Assembly (NCBI GenBank): GCA_964621185.1 | Contig: CAZULM010000001.1 | Location: 186,001-250,000 of the forward strand | Source of the DNA: M3007 sp964621185 | GTDB taxonomy: Bacteria; Bacteroidota; Bacteroidia; Chitinophagales; Saprospiraceae | DNA: 64,000 nucleotides | Direction of reading: 5' to 3' | Part shown: piece by piece, positions 53,532 through 62,769 of the stretch | Numbering within the stretch: position 1 is the first letter of the stretch | Layout: each line of letters opens with the position of its first letter | The notes under the pieces: model-generated | Databases searched by the model: none | Told to the model about the DNA's origin: nothing | What the model saw: the letters and a program-made list of their open reading frames with translations, nothing else | Made by a program: the position numbers and the translations under genes

Positions 53532-53621
53532 CTGATTCAACATGCCAGACAGCATAAGGCAGGCGGCAGGTTGGGTTTGGCAATAAATTTTAGCATCCGC
53601 AAAGTTCCGTGTTGCACGGCT

Positions 53622-53629
53622 TACCTTTG
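53622..53629 (+). promoter_or_regulatory. putative -7 element of galK
   Basis: TACCTTTG, fitting TAnnTTTG, 67 bases before the galK ATG; no -33 TTG in range. Confidence 0.4.
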
Positions 53630-53696
53630 GCACACCTACCCAAACAACTATTTTGGGAAAATTGCAATGAATAAATGTACCATCTAATGCGCATCC

Positions 53697-54809
53697 ATGA
53701 ACCATAAAACCATCATCGCCCAAGCTCCCGGCAGGATAAACCTCATCGGGGAGCATACCGACTATAATGAAGGCTTTGTGCTGCCTGCCGCCATCGATAA
53801 AAAGACTGTATTTACCGTACAGGAAAACGGCAGTGAAGCCCGGGTAAACATCACAGCGCTGGATGTTTCAGAAAATCACGCTTTTGATCTGGGCAATTTT
53901 CAGCCGCTCAACCATGGATGGCCCAACTATGTCATGGGTGTTGTTGCTGAGCTTCAGAAACTTGGGGCGAACATCAAGGGATTCGACGGGCAGTTTGCGG
54001 GCAATGTCCCCATCGGCGGCGGCATGAGCTCATCGGCAGCGCTGACTTGCAGCCTAGCGGTCGGCCTGAACGAACTGTTCGGTCTTGGCTTCGACAAATG
54101 GCAGTTAATAAAAGCTGCGCAGCTGGCCGAACACAATTTTGCCGGCACAAAATGCGGCATCATGGACCAGTTTGCCAGTATGATGGGCAAAAAGGAGCAG
54201 GTGATGCTGTTGGACTGCCGTTCGCTGGAGTACCGTTATTTCCCGCTGGATTTGGGCGAATACCAGTTGTTGCTGCTGAACACGAATGTAAGCCACAGCC
54301 TGGCCGCTACAGAATACAATACCCGGAGATCGGAATGTGTCGAGGGTGTTTCCATATTGCAGCGATATTTTCCGCAAGTGATGAGCTTGCGCGATGTAAC
54401 GCTTGAAATGCTGGAGGGATTCCGGGAAGCACTCCCTGCCACAATTTTTAAGCGTTGCCGCCATGTTATTTCCGAAAATGTCAGGGTATTGGAGGCAACG
54501 GTTGCTTTGGAAAAAAACGATTTTCAGCGCCTGGGCGCTCTGATGTACCAGTGCCATCAAAGCCTGCAACAGGATTACGCCGTAAGCTGTCCCGAGCTCG
54601 ATTTTTTGGTACAGGAAACCATGGGAATGGAATTTGTACTGGGCAGCCGGATGATGGGCGGCGGTTTTGGGGGATGCACCTTGAACATCATAGCTAAAGA
54701 CCAGACAGAGCATTTCATCGAAGCAAGTGCCGAAAATTACAAGAAAAAATTCGGAACCAGCCTGGGTGCGCACATCGTTGCCATTGAAGCCGGAGCAGGG
54801 CTTATTTGA
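53697..54809 (+). CDS. galK: galactokinase
   Basis: A 370-residue GHMP kinase that phosphorylates galactose at C1. The galactokinase signature APGRINLIGEHTDYNEGFV is at about 9-27, the ATP loop PIGGGMSSSAAL at about 103-114, and the C-terminal GHMP motif MGGGFGGCTLNI near 320. Full length. No other Leloir gene is adjacent. The following 223 bases are A+T-rich with several long T tracts and lead to the multicopper oxidase gene. Confidence 0.95.
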   Translation: MNHKTIIAQAPGRINLIGEHTDYNEGFVLPAAIDKKTVFTVQENGSEARVNITALDVSENHAFDLGNFQPLNHGWPNYVMGVVAELQKLGANIKGFDGQFAGNVPIGGGMSSSAALTCSLAVGLNELFGLGFDKWQLIKAAQLAEHNFAGTKCGIMDQFASMMGKKEQVMLLDCRSLEYRYFPLDLGEYQLLLLNTNVSHSLAATEYNTRRSECVEGVSILQRYFPQVMSLRDVTLEMLEGFREALPATIFKRCRHVISENVRVLEATVALEKNDFQRLGALMYQCHQSLQQDYAVSCPELDFLVQETMGMEFVLGSRMMGGGFGGCTLNIIAKDQTEHFIEASAENYKKKFGTSLGAHIVAIEAGAGLI

Positions 54810-54857
54810 TGTTATCGCCGAGCCAAACCAAGTGGACTGGAATATCCGCGGCGCTGA

Positions 54858-55020
54858 ACATTTTTAATTTTTTTTTAATTTTTTTTGAAATACATCATAG
54901 TTCATAAAAATATCTGTTAATATTGCCCTGTCTTCTGCATTCCATTAAATATTTTTTTTTATTGGCAACCGCGCTTTTTTACCCTAAAGAGCTGCGCCCT
55001 TTGCGCTATTTTATTTTTTT
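54858..55020. promoter_or_regulatory. A+T-rich leader of the copper module
   Basis: The gap before the multicopper oxidase gene carries repeated T tracts of six to nine bases separated by A-rich words, far more A+T-rich than flanking genes. No TAnnTTTG element was found. Likely promoter region or curved DNA. Confidence 0.4.
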
Positions 55021-55032
55021 ATTAAAACCATT

Positions 55033-58000
55033 ATGATGAACAATCTTCTGCTTCTCCGCTACCCCTATGCCCTTTTGGCAGCGATGCTTGTCTTTTTTTT
55101 GCTGCCAAATTTCGCCGCCACCGGTCAGAATACACCTCCAGGTGCCTCAGGCCGCACCATTGTAGCCAATGTAGTGGCCCTCGACCAACCTTATTTTTAC
55201 AACCGTTTTGGCGCCCAACAACCTACCGGTACTGTATTCGCCTTGTTAGGAGATGTTGTAAGAATTGACCCCGCAAAAGACCTTGTGCCCGGTAATGTAA
55301 AACTGCGCAACTCTAAGCGCCCACGGCCCATCGTCATCCGAATCAACAAGGGAGACATATTGGAGGTGCATTTTACGAATATGCTCACGCCTTATGTTGC
55401 CAACGATCCTTTCCAGTTCAACTATGTTGACAGGGATACCGTAGTAAAAAAGGTAGTTGACAGCATGTTGATCAGCTTTAACCCAAGTGGCCAACCAGTC
55501 ACCAACAGGACAAGGACAGCAGCGTTTCACCCGGCGGGCCTCGAATTGGTAGGCGATATCAACAGCGATGCCTCTTGGGTAGGCGCGAATGACAACTCCC
55601 AGGCCAACCCAGGGGGCGTTCCTCCGGGCGGATCCAAAACTTATCGGTTTTACGGCGCTGAAGAAGGCGTGTTCCTGATCACACCTGGCGCCGACAATAT
55701 TGGCGAGAACAATGCCAGCAACGGCCAGAATTCGACTGGCCTTTTTGGCGGCGTCGTGGTAGAGCCTGAAGGCGCTATATATTACCGAAGCCAGGTTACC
55801 AATGAAGATTTGGCAATGGCCACAAGCCGGTGGGTGGATGCGCAAGGTTACCCAAGCACCCCCGACAAAGGCCTTCCGATCATCAATTGGGATGCAGTGT
55901 ATCCCAATACTTTTTGGGATGTGGGCCGCAGGGGATTGCCAATTCTCAACATGCTGCAACAAAAGGGCAACAATCGTTTTGAACTGGTCAACACAGACCT
56001 GACTGCGCTGATAACAGGGCCGAACGGCGGGTATTTCCCTTATGATAAAAACGACCCCGACTATTTCAACGTGCCAGCCTCCCCGGAGCGCACCCAGCCA
56101 TTCCGGGAGTTTGTGACCATTTACCACGAATCGCCCTTCACGGTTCAGGCATTTCCGATCGGTTATACTTCTGATCCAAATTTACAAAGCACCGTTTCTG
56201 CCGGAGCTGACGCTTTTTCCATCAACTACGGCTCAGGCGGCATCGGGGCAGAAATATATGCCAACCGGATTGGCGTGGGCCCGGCTGCTGATTGCCTGGA
56301 GTGCGCGTATGAAGAGTTCTTCCTTTCTGCCTGGGCAGTTGGCGACCCTGCTATGGTGGTCGATGTGCCTGCCAACACAGCCTGGAAAACAAACAAAGGG
56401 GTTCCCAATCAGCCCATTGAGAGAATGCCCGTTGATAAAATTGGTGTGGCCGGGGTTGACAAGCTGGTGTTGAACAGCCTCGTTGGCCAATTGGAAAATG
56501 CTATGGGCGTCTATAAAACTGCCAATGGCAAAGACCCTTCTTTCGATCCGCCACAACCCTATACCTATAAAGCCACAAAGGCATTGTATCCCGACGACCC
56601 CTCCAATGTTTACCACAGCTACCTCGGCGACCACGTTAAGTTTCGGGTATTGCACGGTGGTGGTATCCAAACGCACGTACACCACCAACATGCCCACCAA
56701 TGGCTCCACTCGCCCGACAGCGACAACGGCCATTACTTAGACAGCCAGGTGCTGAACCCGGGTGAGTCGTACACGCTCGAAATGGTGTACAACGGCGGCG
56801 GCAACCGCAACCAGACAGTCGGGGACGCCATTTTCCACTGCCACTTTTACCCGCACTTTGCCGGCGGCATGTGGGCCATGTGGCGGGTGCACGATGTGTT
56901 CGAGGCTGGCACAAAATACAGCTCCGTACAAAACCTGGAAATAGCTCCAGGCGCCCGCGCCCTGCCCGATGCGGAGATTCTCAGCGGTACGCCGATCCCG
57001 GGATTGGTGCCGCTGCCAGCCCTCCCGATGGCGCCGGCGCCTGGGTCGGTATCCATTGACAAAAATGGCCAGGTGATCGTGACAGACCCATCCACCAACC
57101 CAGGCTACCCCTTCTTTATCCCTGGGGTGGCAGGTCGCCGCCCGCCACACCCACCGCTTGATTTTGCCGTTGATACTTTAAATGGCCGCCCCGAAACACT
57201 GGATGGCGGCTTGCCCCGGCACGTGATTGTAGGCGGCAAAGTAAAATGGGAGAACCACTCTGTGACCGACTGGACCAAAATAATGGGTGAAGCAGTAGCC
57301 ATTCAATTGCCGGAAGATGGCACCGCAGTGGAAAAGACCGCTATGGCGGCCCATGCCAAGCGCGCGCACCCGACCGTAACAACTGAAGGCCAGCCCGCCA
57401 ACTATATTTACAATGGGCTTCCGCCGGTTGCCGGTGCGCCGTTCGCAGACCCCGCCATCAGTGACGATGGGCACGCCGTTGGCCAAAAACGCATCTACAA
57501 GGCAGCCAATATCCAGATGGATGCCGTATTCAACAAGGAAGGCTGGCACTACCCACAGCAACGCATGATAACGCTTTGGGGCGACGTGGCCGCTACATTA
57601 GATGGCATCCGTCCGCCAGAGCCTTTCTTTTTCCGGGCCAATACCTTTGAGTTCGTGGAATACTGGCATACCAACCTGGTGCCGGATTACTATGAGCTGG
57701 ACGATTATCAGGTGCGCACGCCGACGGACATTTTGGGTCAGCACATCCACCTTGTCAAATTTGACGTGACGTCTTCTGACGGTGCTGCCAACGGATTCAA
57801 TTATGAGGACGGCACCTTCAGCCCCGGCATCGTTCAGGAGCGCGTCGAAGCCATCAACAAAGCCGGTGGCATTTACCAATACAACGCTTTAAATAACGGG
57901 GCCATCAACAATACCGCCTTGTTGTCCCCAACCCGTTCTATGCTCAAGTTGAAGCCGCCAAACCCGGTATGGGGCCGCCCACCGGCAAGCGGTGAATGGG

Positions 58001-60774
58001 ACGGCGCACAGACGACGATACAGCGTTGGTACGCCGATCCCTTGTACAACAACCACCATGAAGACCAAACGCTGCGCACGGTGTTCACGCACGACCATTT
58101 TGGGCCTTCTACGCACCAACAGGTGGGCTTGTACGCAGGTCTGCTGGTCGAACCTGCCAACTCCACCTGGATTGACCCAATCACGGGCGAAACCATGGGC
58201 CAGATGTTGCCAAACAGGCAACCCAAAAAGCGGCAGGTAATGGTCAACGGCGTCGCCAAAGAAGTAAGTGATGGTGGCCCCACCAGCTATCAGGCCAACA
58301 TCATCCTGCCCAACCAGGCCGACAGCTACCGCGAATTTGCGCTGGAATTCCAGGATCTTGCCCTGGCTTACACCGCCCAAAGCAAATCTGCGATCAATCC
58401 TTATCCTGCCATACCCAACACCGGAAATGTATTCAATGATACGGCATTTTTAACTCAGGTCGCAAAATACACCGGTTGGCAAGACGCCAACTATGCCATC
58501 AACGGACCTTGTTGCGGCATCGGCTTGATCTCCCCTGGACCTCAAGGCGCTTATTCGGTGAATTACCGCAACGAGCCGGTGCCACTTCGGGTTGACAGCA
58601 TCAACGGCGCTACCGTGCGTGGGCTGGCCGGCGACATAGCCTACGGTTTCCAGTCCCGAACAGACCGGGCAAACCCGAACTTCAACAAACAGCCGGCAGG
58701 GGGTTCCCTGATTAGTCCTGGCTCTTCCTTCACATTCCCCAAGAACCCTATTTCCGCGAACATGGGGCCTGGTGACCCCTATACACCCCTTTTAAGGGCA
58801 TACCAAGGCGATAAAATCCAGGTCAGGACATTGGTTGGCGCTCATTTGAAGCCGCATTATTTTAACATTCACGGGGTCAACTGGCTGTTCGAGCCCTCAA
58901 ACCCCGTATCTGGGTATCGCTCCACACAATCTATGGGCATTTCGGAGCATTTTGAGATGTTGTTCCAATTGCCCACCACCAGCAAGCCCACGAATGATTA
59001 CCTGTACATGCCCAGCGCAAGTTTGCCGGGTATGCAATACGGCACCTGGGGCATCATGCGCGCTTATGACAACAGCAATAAGCAACAAAACCTGGCGCCT
59101 TTGCCTTACAACCTCCCTGGCACAAGCACAAGGATGCAAGGCAAATCCTGTGGTTGCCCCGACGGCGCACCCGTAAAAACTGAAACCGTCGTCGCGGTGG
59201 AATCGCAAAAAGCTTTGAAAGGTCCATTGGTGCTCAATGCAGACCAAAAAATTTCCAAAAACAATGGTTTGTTCCTTGTTCGGAAATCTGATTTGAACAC
59301 CGACGGTACTTTGAAAACAGGCGTGCCAGTGGAGCCGCTGGTACTGCGTTTCAATGCAGGCGACTGCATAAAGCTCACGTTGGAAAACCAAATCGGGTCG
59401 TCACCAGAGCCAACAGATGGCAACTTAGGGATCACCAATAACCTTACCCTCAACCTGAACCCATCTTCTACGGTGGGCTTGAGCCCTACCCTGTTGTCAT
59501 TCGATGTTACGGACAGCGATGGCGCCACTGTTGGCTTGAACCCGGAGCAAACGGTTGTCAGTGGCGGCAGCAGCAAAACCTATACCTGGTACGCCGGGAG
59601 ATGGGAGCGGCAGCCCGATGGCAGTTCCAAACCCGAACCTGTCGAATTTGGCGCCGTGGTGCTTCAACCTGCAGATATTTTGGAGCAACCCAGCTTTGGG
59701 ATGGAAGCTGCCCTCGTCATAGAGCCGGCAGGCGCAACCTGGGTGGAGGACATCAATTCCAGGGCTTCCGCCACGGTGTACAACAAAGCTGGGAGCTTGT
59801 TATTCCGCGAATTTGTGCTGATTTACAATGACTTGATGAATGCAGCCAACTATGGCTCAGAAAACATTGCCTATCGATTCAACGCGACCGGGAAGCGCCC
59901 TAAACTTTTTCAGCACGACCTGACCAGCGCATTTTCCAACCAGCTTGGCGGAGAGCCAGCAACACCTGTATTTGCCGTTAAAAAAGGTACGCCGGTGCGC
60001 CTGCACCTGCCTACCGCACAAGGTTCCGGCAACGGGGCAGTGTTTGAGCTTCACGGTCACGTTTGGCAAGAAGAGCCTTATGGCCCCGGTTCAATGACAC
60101 TTGGATACAACCCTATGTCGGAGTGGAAAGGCTCGCAAGGCCAAATAGGTGCTTTCAACGCGTTTGAAATTTTGCTCGACAAAGCTGGGGGCGAGTTCGA
60201 GGTGCCGGGCGACTACCTGTACAGTTCCTTAGCCACGCAATCCACCGAGGGTGGTTTCTGGGGACTGATGCGGGTGACGGACGCTGCGGACGTGCCAACG
60301 GTGAATACCATCAGCCAGACTGGAGGCATTTGGACCATAACGGGCAATAACACCGTCAATTTCTCTCTGGGCAATGGCGCCGCATCCAAGGCAAATACGT
60401 TCGCTCCTTTTGTGGAGCTGTACGATGCCAGCAACAACAGGGTCGGCACTCCTGTCCCTGTCGATCAATTTACCGGGAAATGGGCTTTTAGCAACATTCC
60501 ATTGAACATGGGCGCCCAATACACGGTGAAATCGACTGACGGCACAAGTATGGTTTACGGAACCCGCAGCTTGAAGGCCAACGCTTACGGCGGCGGCACT
60601 GTGAGTGCAAAACCGCTGGTTTTGAGTCAAAAAGCGCGTCAGATTCCAGGAAAGCCCAAAAAAGCAAGTAAAAAAGCGGAGCCTCAGGCTACCAACCCGC
60701 ACATGGAAAGGCTTATCAGGATGGGCAACTTGCCGCACGAGAACAACGCAGCATCTAGAAACAAGAACCGCTAA
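55033..60774 (+). CDS. giant six-cupredoxin multicopper oxidase
   Basis: A 1913-residue exported protein (signal about 1-31). It contains three A-B pairs of cupredoxin-like domains: A1 about 40-245 and B1 530-630; A2 880-1045 and B2 1260-1345; A3 1437-1561 and B3 1660-1755. Complete copper motifs occur only in B1 (H548, H551, H553, H555 as HxxHxHxH; H602-C603-H604, H608, M613 as HCHxxxHxxxxM) and A2 (H904-x-H906, H1020-x-H1022, H1028). These would supply one type 1 site and one trinuclear centre at the domain 2/3 interface. A1, B2, A3 and B3 have lost most ligands. The tail (about 1760-1913) is basic, with no type IX sorting domain. Substrate unknown; metal oxidation is one possibility. Confidence 0.85.
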   Translation: MMNNLLLLRYPYALLAAMLVFFLLPNFAATGQNTPPGASGRTIVANVVALDQPYFYNRFGAQQPTGTVFALLGDVVRIDPAKDLVPGNVKLRNSKRPRPIVIRINKGDILEVHFTNMLTPYVANDPFQFNYVDRDTVVKKVVDSMLISFNPSGQPVTNRTRTAAFHPAGLELVGDINSDASWVGANDNSQANPGGVPPGGSKTYRFYGAEEGVFLITPGADNIGENNASNGQNSTGLFGGVVVEPEGAIYYRSQVTNEDLAMATSRWVDAQGYPSTPDKGLPIINWDAVYPNTFWDVGRRGLPILNMLQQKGNNRFELVNTDLTALITGPNGGYFPYDKNDPDYFNVPASPERTQPFREFVTIYHESPFTVQAFPIGYTSDPNLQSTVSAGADAFSINYGSGGIGAEIYANRIGVGPAADCLECAYEEFFLSAWAVGDPAMVVDVPANTAWKTNKGVPNQPIERMPVDKIGVAGVDKLVLNSLVGQLENAMGVYKTANGKDPSFDPPQPYTYKATKALYPDDPSNVYHSYLGDHVKFRVLHGGGIQTHVHHQHAHQWLHSPDSDNGHYLDSQVLNPGESYTLEMVYNGGGNRNQTVGDAIFHCHFYPHFAGGMWAMWRVHDVFEAGTKYSSVQNLEIAPGARALPDAEILSGTPIPGLVPLPALPMAPAPGSVSIDKNGQVIVTDPSTNPGYPFFIPGVAGRRPPHPPLDFAVDTLNGRPETLDGGLPRHVIVGGKVKWENHSVTDWTKIMGEAVAIQLPEDGTAVEKTAMAAHAKRAHPTVTTEGQPANYIYNGLPPVAGAPFADPAISDDGHAVGQKRIYKAANIQMDAVFNKEGWHYPQQRMITLWGDVAATLDGIRPPEPFFFRANTFEFVEYWHTNLVPDYYELDDYQVRTPTDILGQHIHLVKFDVTSSDGAANGFNYEDGTFSPGIVQERVEAINKAGGIYQYNALNNGAINNTALLSPTRSMLKLKPPNPVWGRPPASGEWDGAQTTIQRWYADPLYNNHHEDQTLRTVFTHDHFGPSTHQQVGLYAGLLVEPANSTWIDPITGETMGQMLPNRQPKKRQVMVNGVAKEVSDGGPTSYQANIILPNQADSYREFALEFQDLALAYTAQSKSAINPYPAIPNTGNVFNDTAFLTQVAKYTGWQDANYAINGPCCGIGLISPGPQGAYSVNYRNEPVPLRVDSINGATVRGLAGDIAYGFQSRTDRANPNFNKQPAGGSLISPGSSFTFPKNPISANMGPGDPYTPLLRAYQGDKIQVRTLVGAHLKPHYFNIHGVNWLFEPSNPVSGYRSTQSMGISEHFEMLFQLPTTSKPTNDYLYMPSASLPGMQYGTWGIMRAYDNSNKQQNLAPLPYNLPGTSTRMQGKSCGCPDGAPVKTETVVAVESQKALKGPLVLNADQKISKNNGLFLVRKSDLNTDGTLKTGVPVEPLVLRFNAGDCIKLTLENQIGSSPEPTDGNLGITNNLTLNLNPSSTVGLSPTLLSFDVTDSDGATVGLNPEQTVVSGGSSKTYTWYAGRWERQPDGSSKPEPVEFGAVVLQPADILEQPSFGMEAALVIEPAGATWVEDINSRASATVYNKAGSLLFREFVLIYNDLMNAANYGSENIAYRFNATGKRPKLFQHDLTSAFSNQLGGEPATPVFAVKKGTPVRLHLPTAQGSGNGAVFELHGHVWQEEPYGPGSMTLGYNPMSEWKGSQGQIGAFNAFEILLDKAGGEFEVPGDYLYSSLATQSTEGGFWGLMRVTDAADVPTVNTISQTGGIWTITGNNTVNFSLGNGAASKANTFAPFVELYDASNNRVGTPVPVDQFTGKWAFSNIPLNMGAQYTVKSTDGTSMVYGTRSLKANAYGGGTVSAKPLVLSQKARQIPGKPKKASKKAEPQATNPHMERLIRMGNLPHENNAASRNKNR

Positions 60775-60788
60775 ATCCGGATTTGTTG

Positions 60789-62759
60789 ATGAAAAGTGCC
60801 ATTTACATGCTCGCCAGAAAGGCCGGAATTCCGGCCTTTCTGGTTTGTTTGGTTTGCAAGGGCCTATTTTGCCAAACCGACAACACCCCCTTGTCGCAAG
60901 CACCGCTCGGCACCGTGATAAAGGACGGCGTGCGCGTTGACTTCCGGTTGGAGCATTTGGATGCCATTCCAGCTCCAGGCATTTTCAAAGAAGGGGACAA
61001 TGTGCGCTTTTCTTTCCAGATTTCTGACACCGCTACAAAACGGCCGATTTCAGGGGCCTTCCCGGCTGCCTGGATGAAACTGGATGAAACCGCTGACATT
61101 GCAGCCCCCGAGGCCTGCAGAGAAAAAATCCAGACTTTTTTAAGCGGCGGGATATTCGGAAAAGCCGACCTCGACCTGAATGCCTATTACGTGCTTGCGC
61201 TGAATGAAGACCCAACCATTACCGTGGTCGATCCTTTGTTCGGCTACGGCGGCTCCAAGCTCCTCGCCCTGTTGCAACTGCACAGCCGGGGCAAAGACTG
61301 GGTATTGAGCAAGGACAAGCGCCGCATCTTCGTGTCGTGTCCTGATGCCCGGGAAATCGCCGTAATTGAAACCGCGACCTGGAAAATCTCTCGCTTTATT
61401 GCCACCAAATTCCCGCCCGACCGAATGGTAATGCAGCCCGATGGGCACTACCTGTGGGTAGCTTGCCAGGAGGGGCCAGAAGGCGCCGCCTACCAATCCG
61501 GGGTGCTGGTTTTGGACCCGGCCACCTTGAATGTAGTGGCAGATATTCCCACGGGCAGCGGCGCACATGACATTGTAATAGACGACGACAATCGCCATGT
61601 GTTTGTGAGCAATTACCAACAAGGCACCGTCAGCGTACTCGACGTAGGCGCTTTGAAAAAAAGGGGGGATATTGTCACTGCCAATGGCCCTGGTTTTATG
61701 GCCTGGTCAACTGCCTCGCAAGCCTTGTATATTACCCATCAGGAAGGTGGCACGATCAGTTGCATCGATATTGAAACGATGTCTGTGAGGCACAGCATCC
61801 CGGCCGGGGCGGGCGTTTCGCGCATCCGCTTCGCACCCGGTGGCAGGCTGGGCTTTGCCGTCAATCCCAAAAATGATTACCTCTACATACTCGATGCCGC
61901 CAGCAACCGGGTCATCCAGCGCGGGGTCATGGAATCCATGCCTGACCAGGTGATTTTCAGCGATGAGATAGCCTATATCCGCCACCGCGGGAGCGGCACG
62001 GTACTGATGGTGCCGCTGGCAGCCGTTGGCACGGAAGGCAAACAAATACCCGTGGTGGATTTCCCCGGCGGCGACAACCCGCCCGGCAAAACGCCCTACC
62101 CGCCCTTAGCCGACGGCATCACCCCAGTTCCGGGCGGCAATTCTATGGTGATCGCCAACCCGCTGGATGAATCCATCTATTTTTACAAAGAGGGCATGGC
62201 GGCGCCCATGGGAAACTTTAGCAACTACAGCCACCGGCCAGTCGCCGTCATGGTGGTAGACCGCAGCCTCAAAGAAACTTCGCCAGGCCGGTACGAAACC
62301 ATTGCCCGACTGGGCGCTCCCGGCAAATATTGCTTGGCGTTTTACAGCAATGCCCCAATGCTCGGACATTGTTTTGAAGTAGATGTCAAGGGCAATGGCA
62401 ACATTGAGCTGGCGCGGACCATCGCCAAACAAGGCCCCTTAAAAACTACGCCGATATTCAGCGAACGTTCTGCGCCTGTGGGAAAAGACATGGTACTGCG
62501 TTTTGCCCTGCACCCGCACGACAAGGCTGAACCTGTAGTCGGTCTGAAAGATGTGCAATTGCTCTACCTGACCAATTCAGGTCAATGGAGCAAAAGGGTT
62601 TCATTGTCAGAAAATGAAAAAGTCCCCGGCGTGTATGAGGCCGCCATTCAGTTTCCCATGGCGGGCGTCTATTTTTTGTACGTATCCTGTGTCTCTCAAG
62701 GTTTGGATTTTAACAACACGCAGTACATCCTGATGGAAGCTTTGAAGGACACAAAATAA
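60789..62759 (+). CDS. exported YVTN/cytochrome-D1-like beta-propeller protein
   Basis: A 656-residue exported protein. Signal about 1-28 (ending LVCKGLFCQ). An N-terminal domain (about 35-115) resembles YtkA/FixH-type beta-sandwiches. The centre (about 150-440) is a beta-propeller with repeats such as GVLVLDPATLNVVADIPTG and HVFVSNYQQGTVSVLD. The C-terminal region (about 470-656) has a second FixH-like sandwich (GRYETIARLGAPGKYCLAFY). It follows the multicopper oxidase gene by 14 bases and probably acts with it. A 30-bp perfect palindrome (60814-60843) sits in its signal codons. Start ATG 60789; an upstream in-frame TTG is less likely. Confidence 0.78.
   Translation: MKSAIYMLARKAGIPAFLVCLVCKGLFCQTDNTPLSQAPLGTVIKDGVRVDFRLEHLDAIPAPGIFKEGDNVRFSFQISDTATKRPISGAFPAAWMKLDETADIAAPEACREKIQTFLSGGIFGKADLDLNAYYVLALNEDPTITVVDPLFGYGGSKLLALLQLHSRGKDWVLSKDKRRIFVSCPDAREIAVIETATWKISRFIATKFPPDRMVMQPDGHYLWVACQEGPEGAAYQSGVLVLDPATLNVVADIPTGSGAHDIVIDDDNRHVFVSNYQQGTVSVLDVGALKKRGDIVTANGPGFMAWSTASQALYITHQEGGTISCIDIETMSVRHSIPAGAGVSRIRFAPGGRLGFAVNPKNDYLYILDAASNRVIQRGVMESMPDQVIFSDEIAYIRHRGSGTVLMVPLAAVGTEGKQIPVVDFPGGDNPPGKTPYPPLADGITPVPGGNSMVIANPLDESIYFYKEGMAAPMGNFSNYSHRPVAVMVVDRSLKETSPGRYETIARLGAPGKYCLAFYSNAPMLGHCFEVDVKGNGNIELARTIAKQGPLKTTPIFSERSAPVGKDMVLRFALHPHDKAEPVVGLKDVQLLYLTNSGQWSKRVSLSENEKVPGVYEAAIQFPMAGVYFLYVSCVSQGLDFNNTQYILMEALKDTK
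60814..60843. other. 30-bp perfect palindrome in signal-peptide codons
   Basis: CCAGAAAGGCCGGAA followed by its exact reverse complement: a 13-bp stem with AATT loop. A T-rich stretch (TTTGTTTGGTTT) follows, so it could work as a partial terminator 40 bases after the multicopper oxidase stop, yet it encodes residues 9-18 of the propeller protein. Confidence 0.9.
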
Positions 62760-62769
62760 AAAACTCAAC

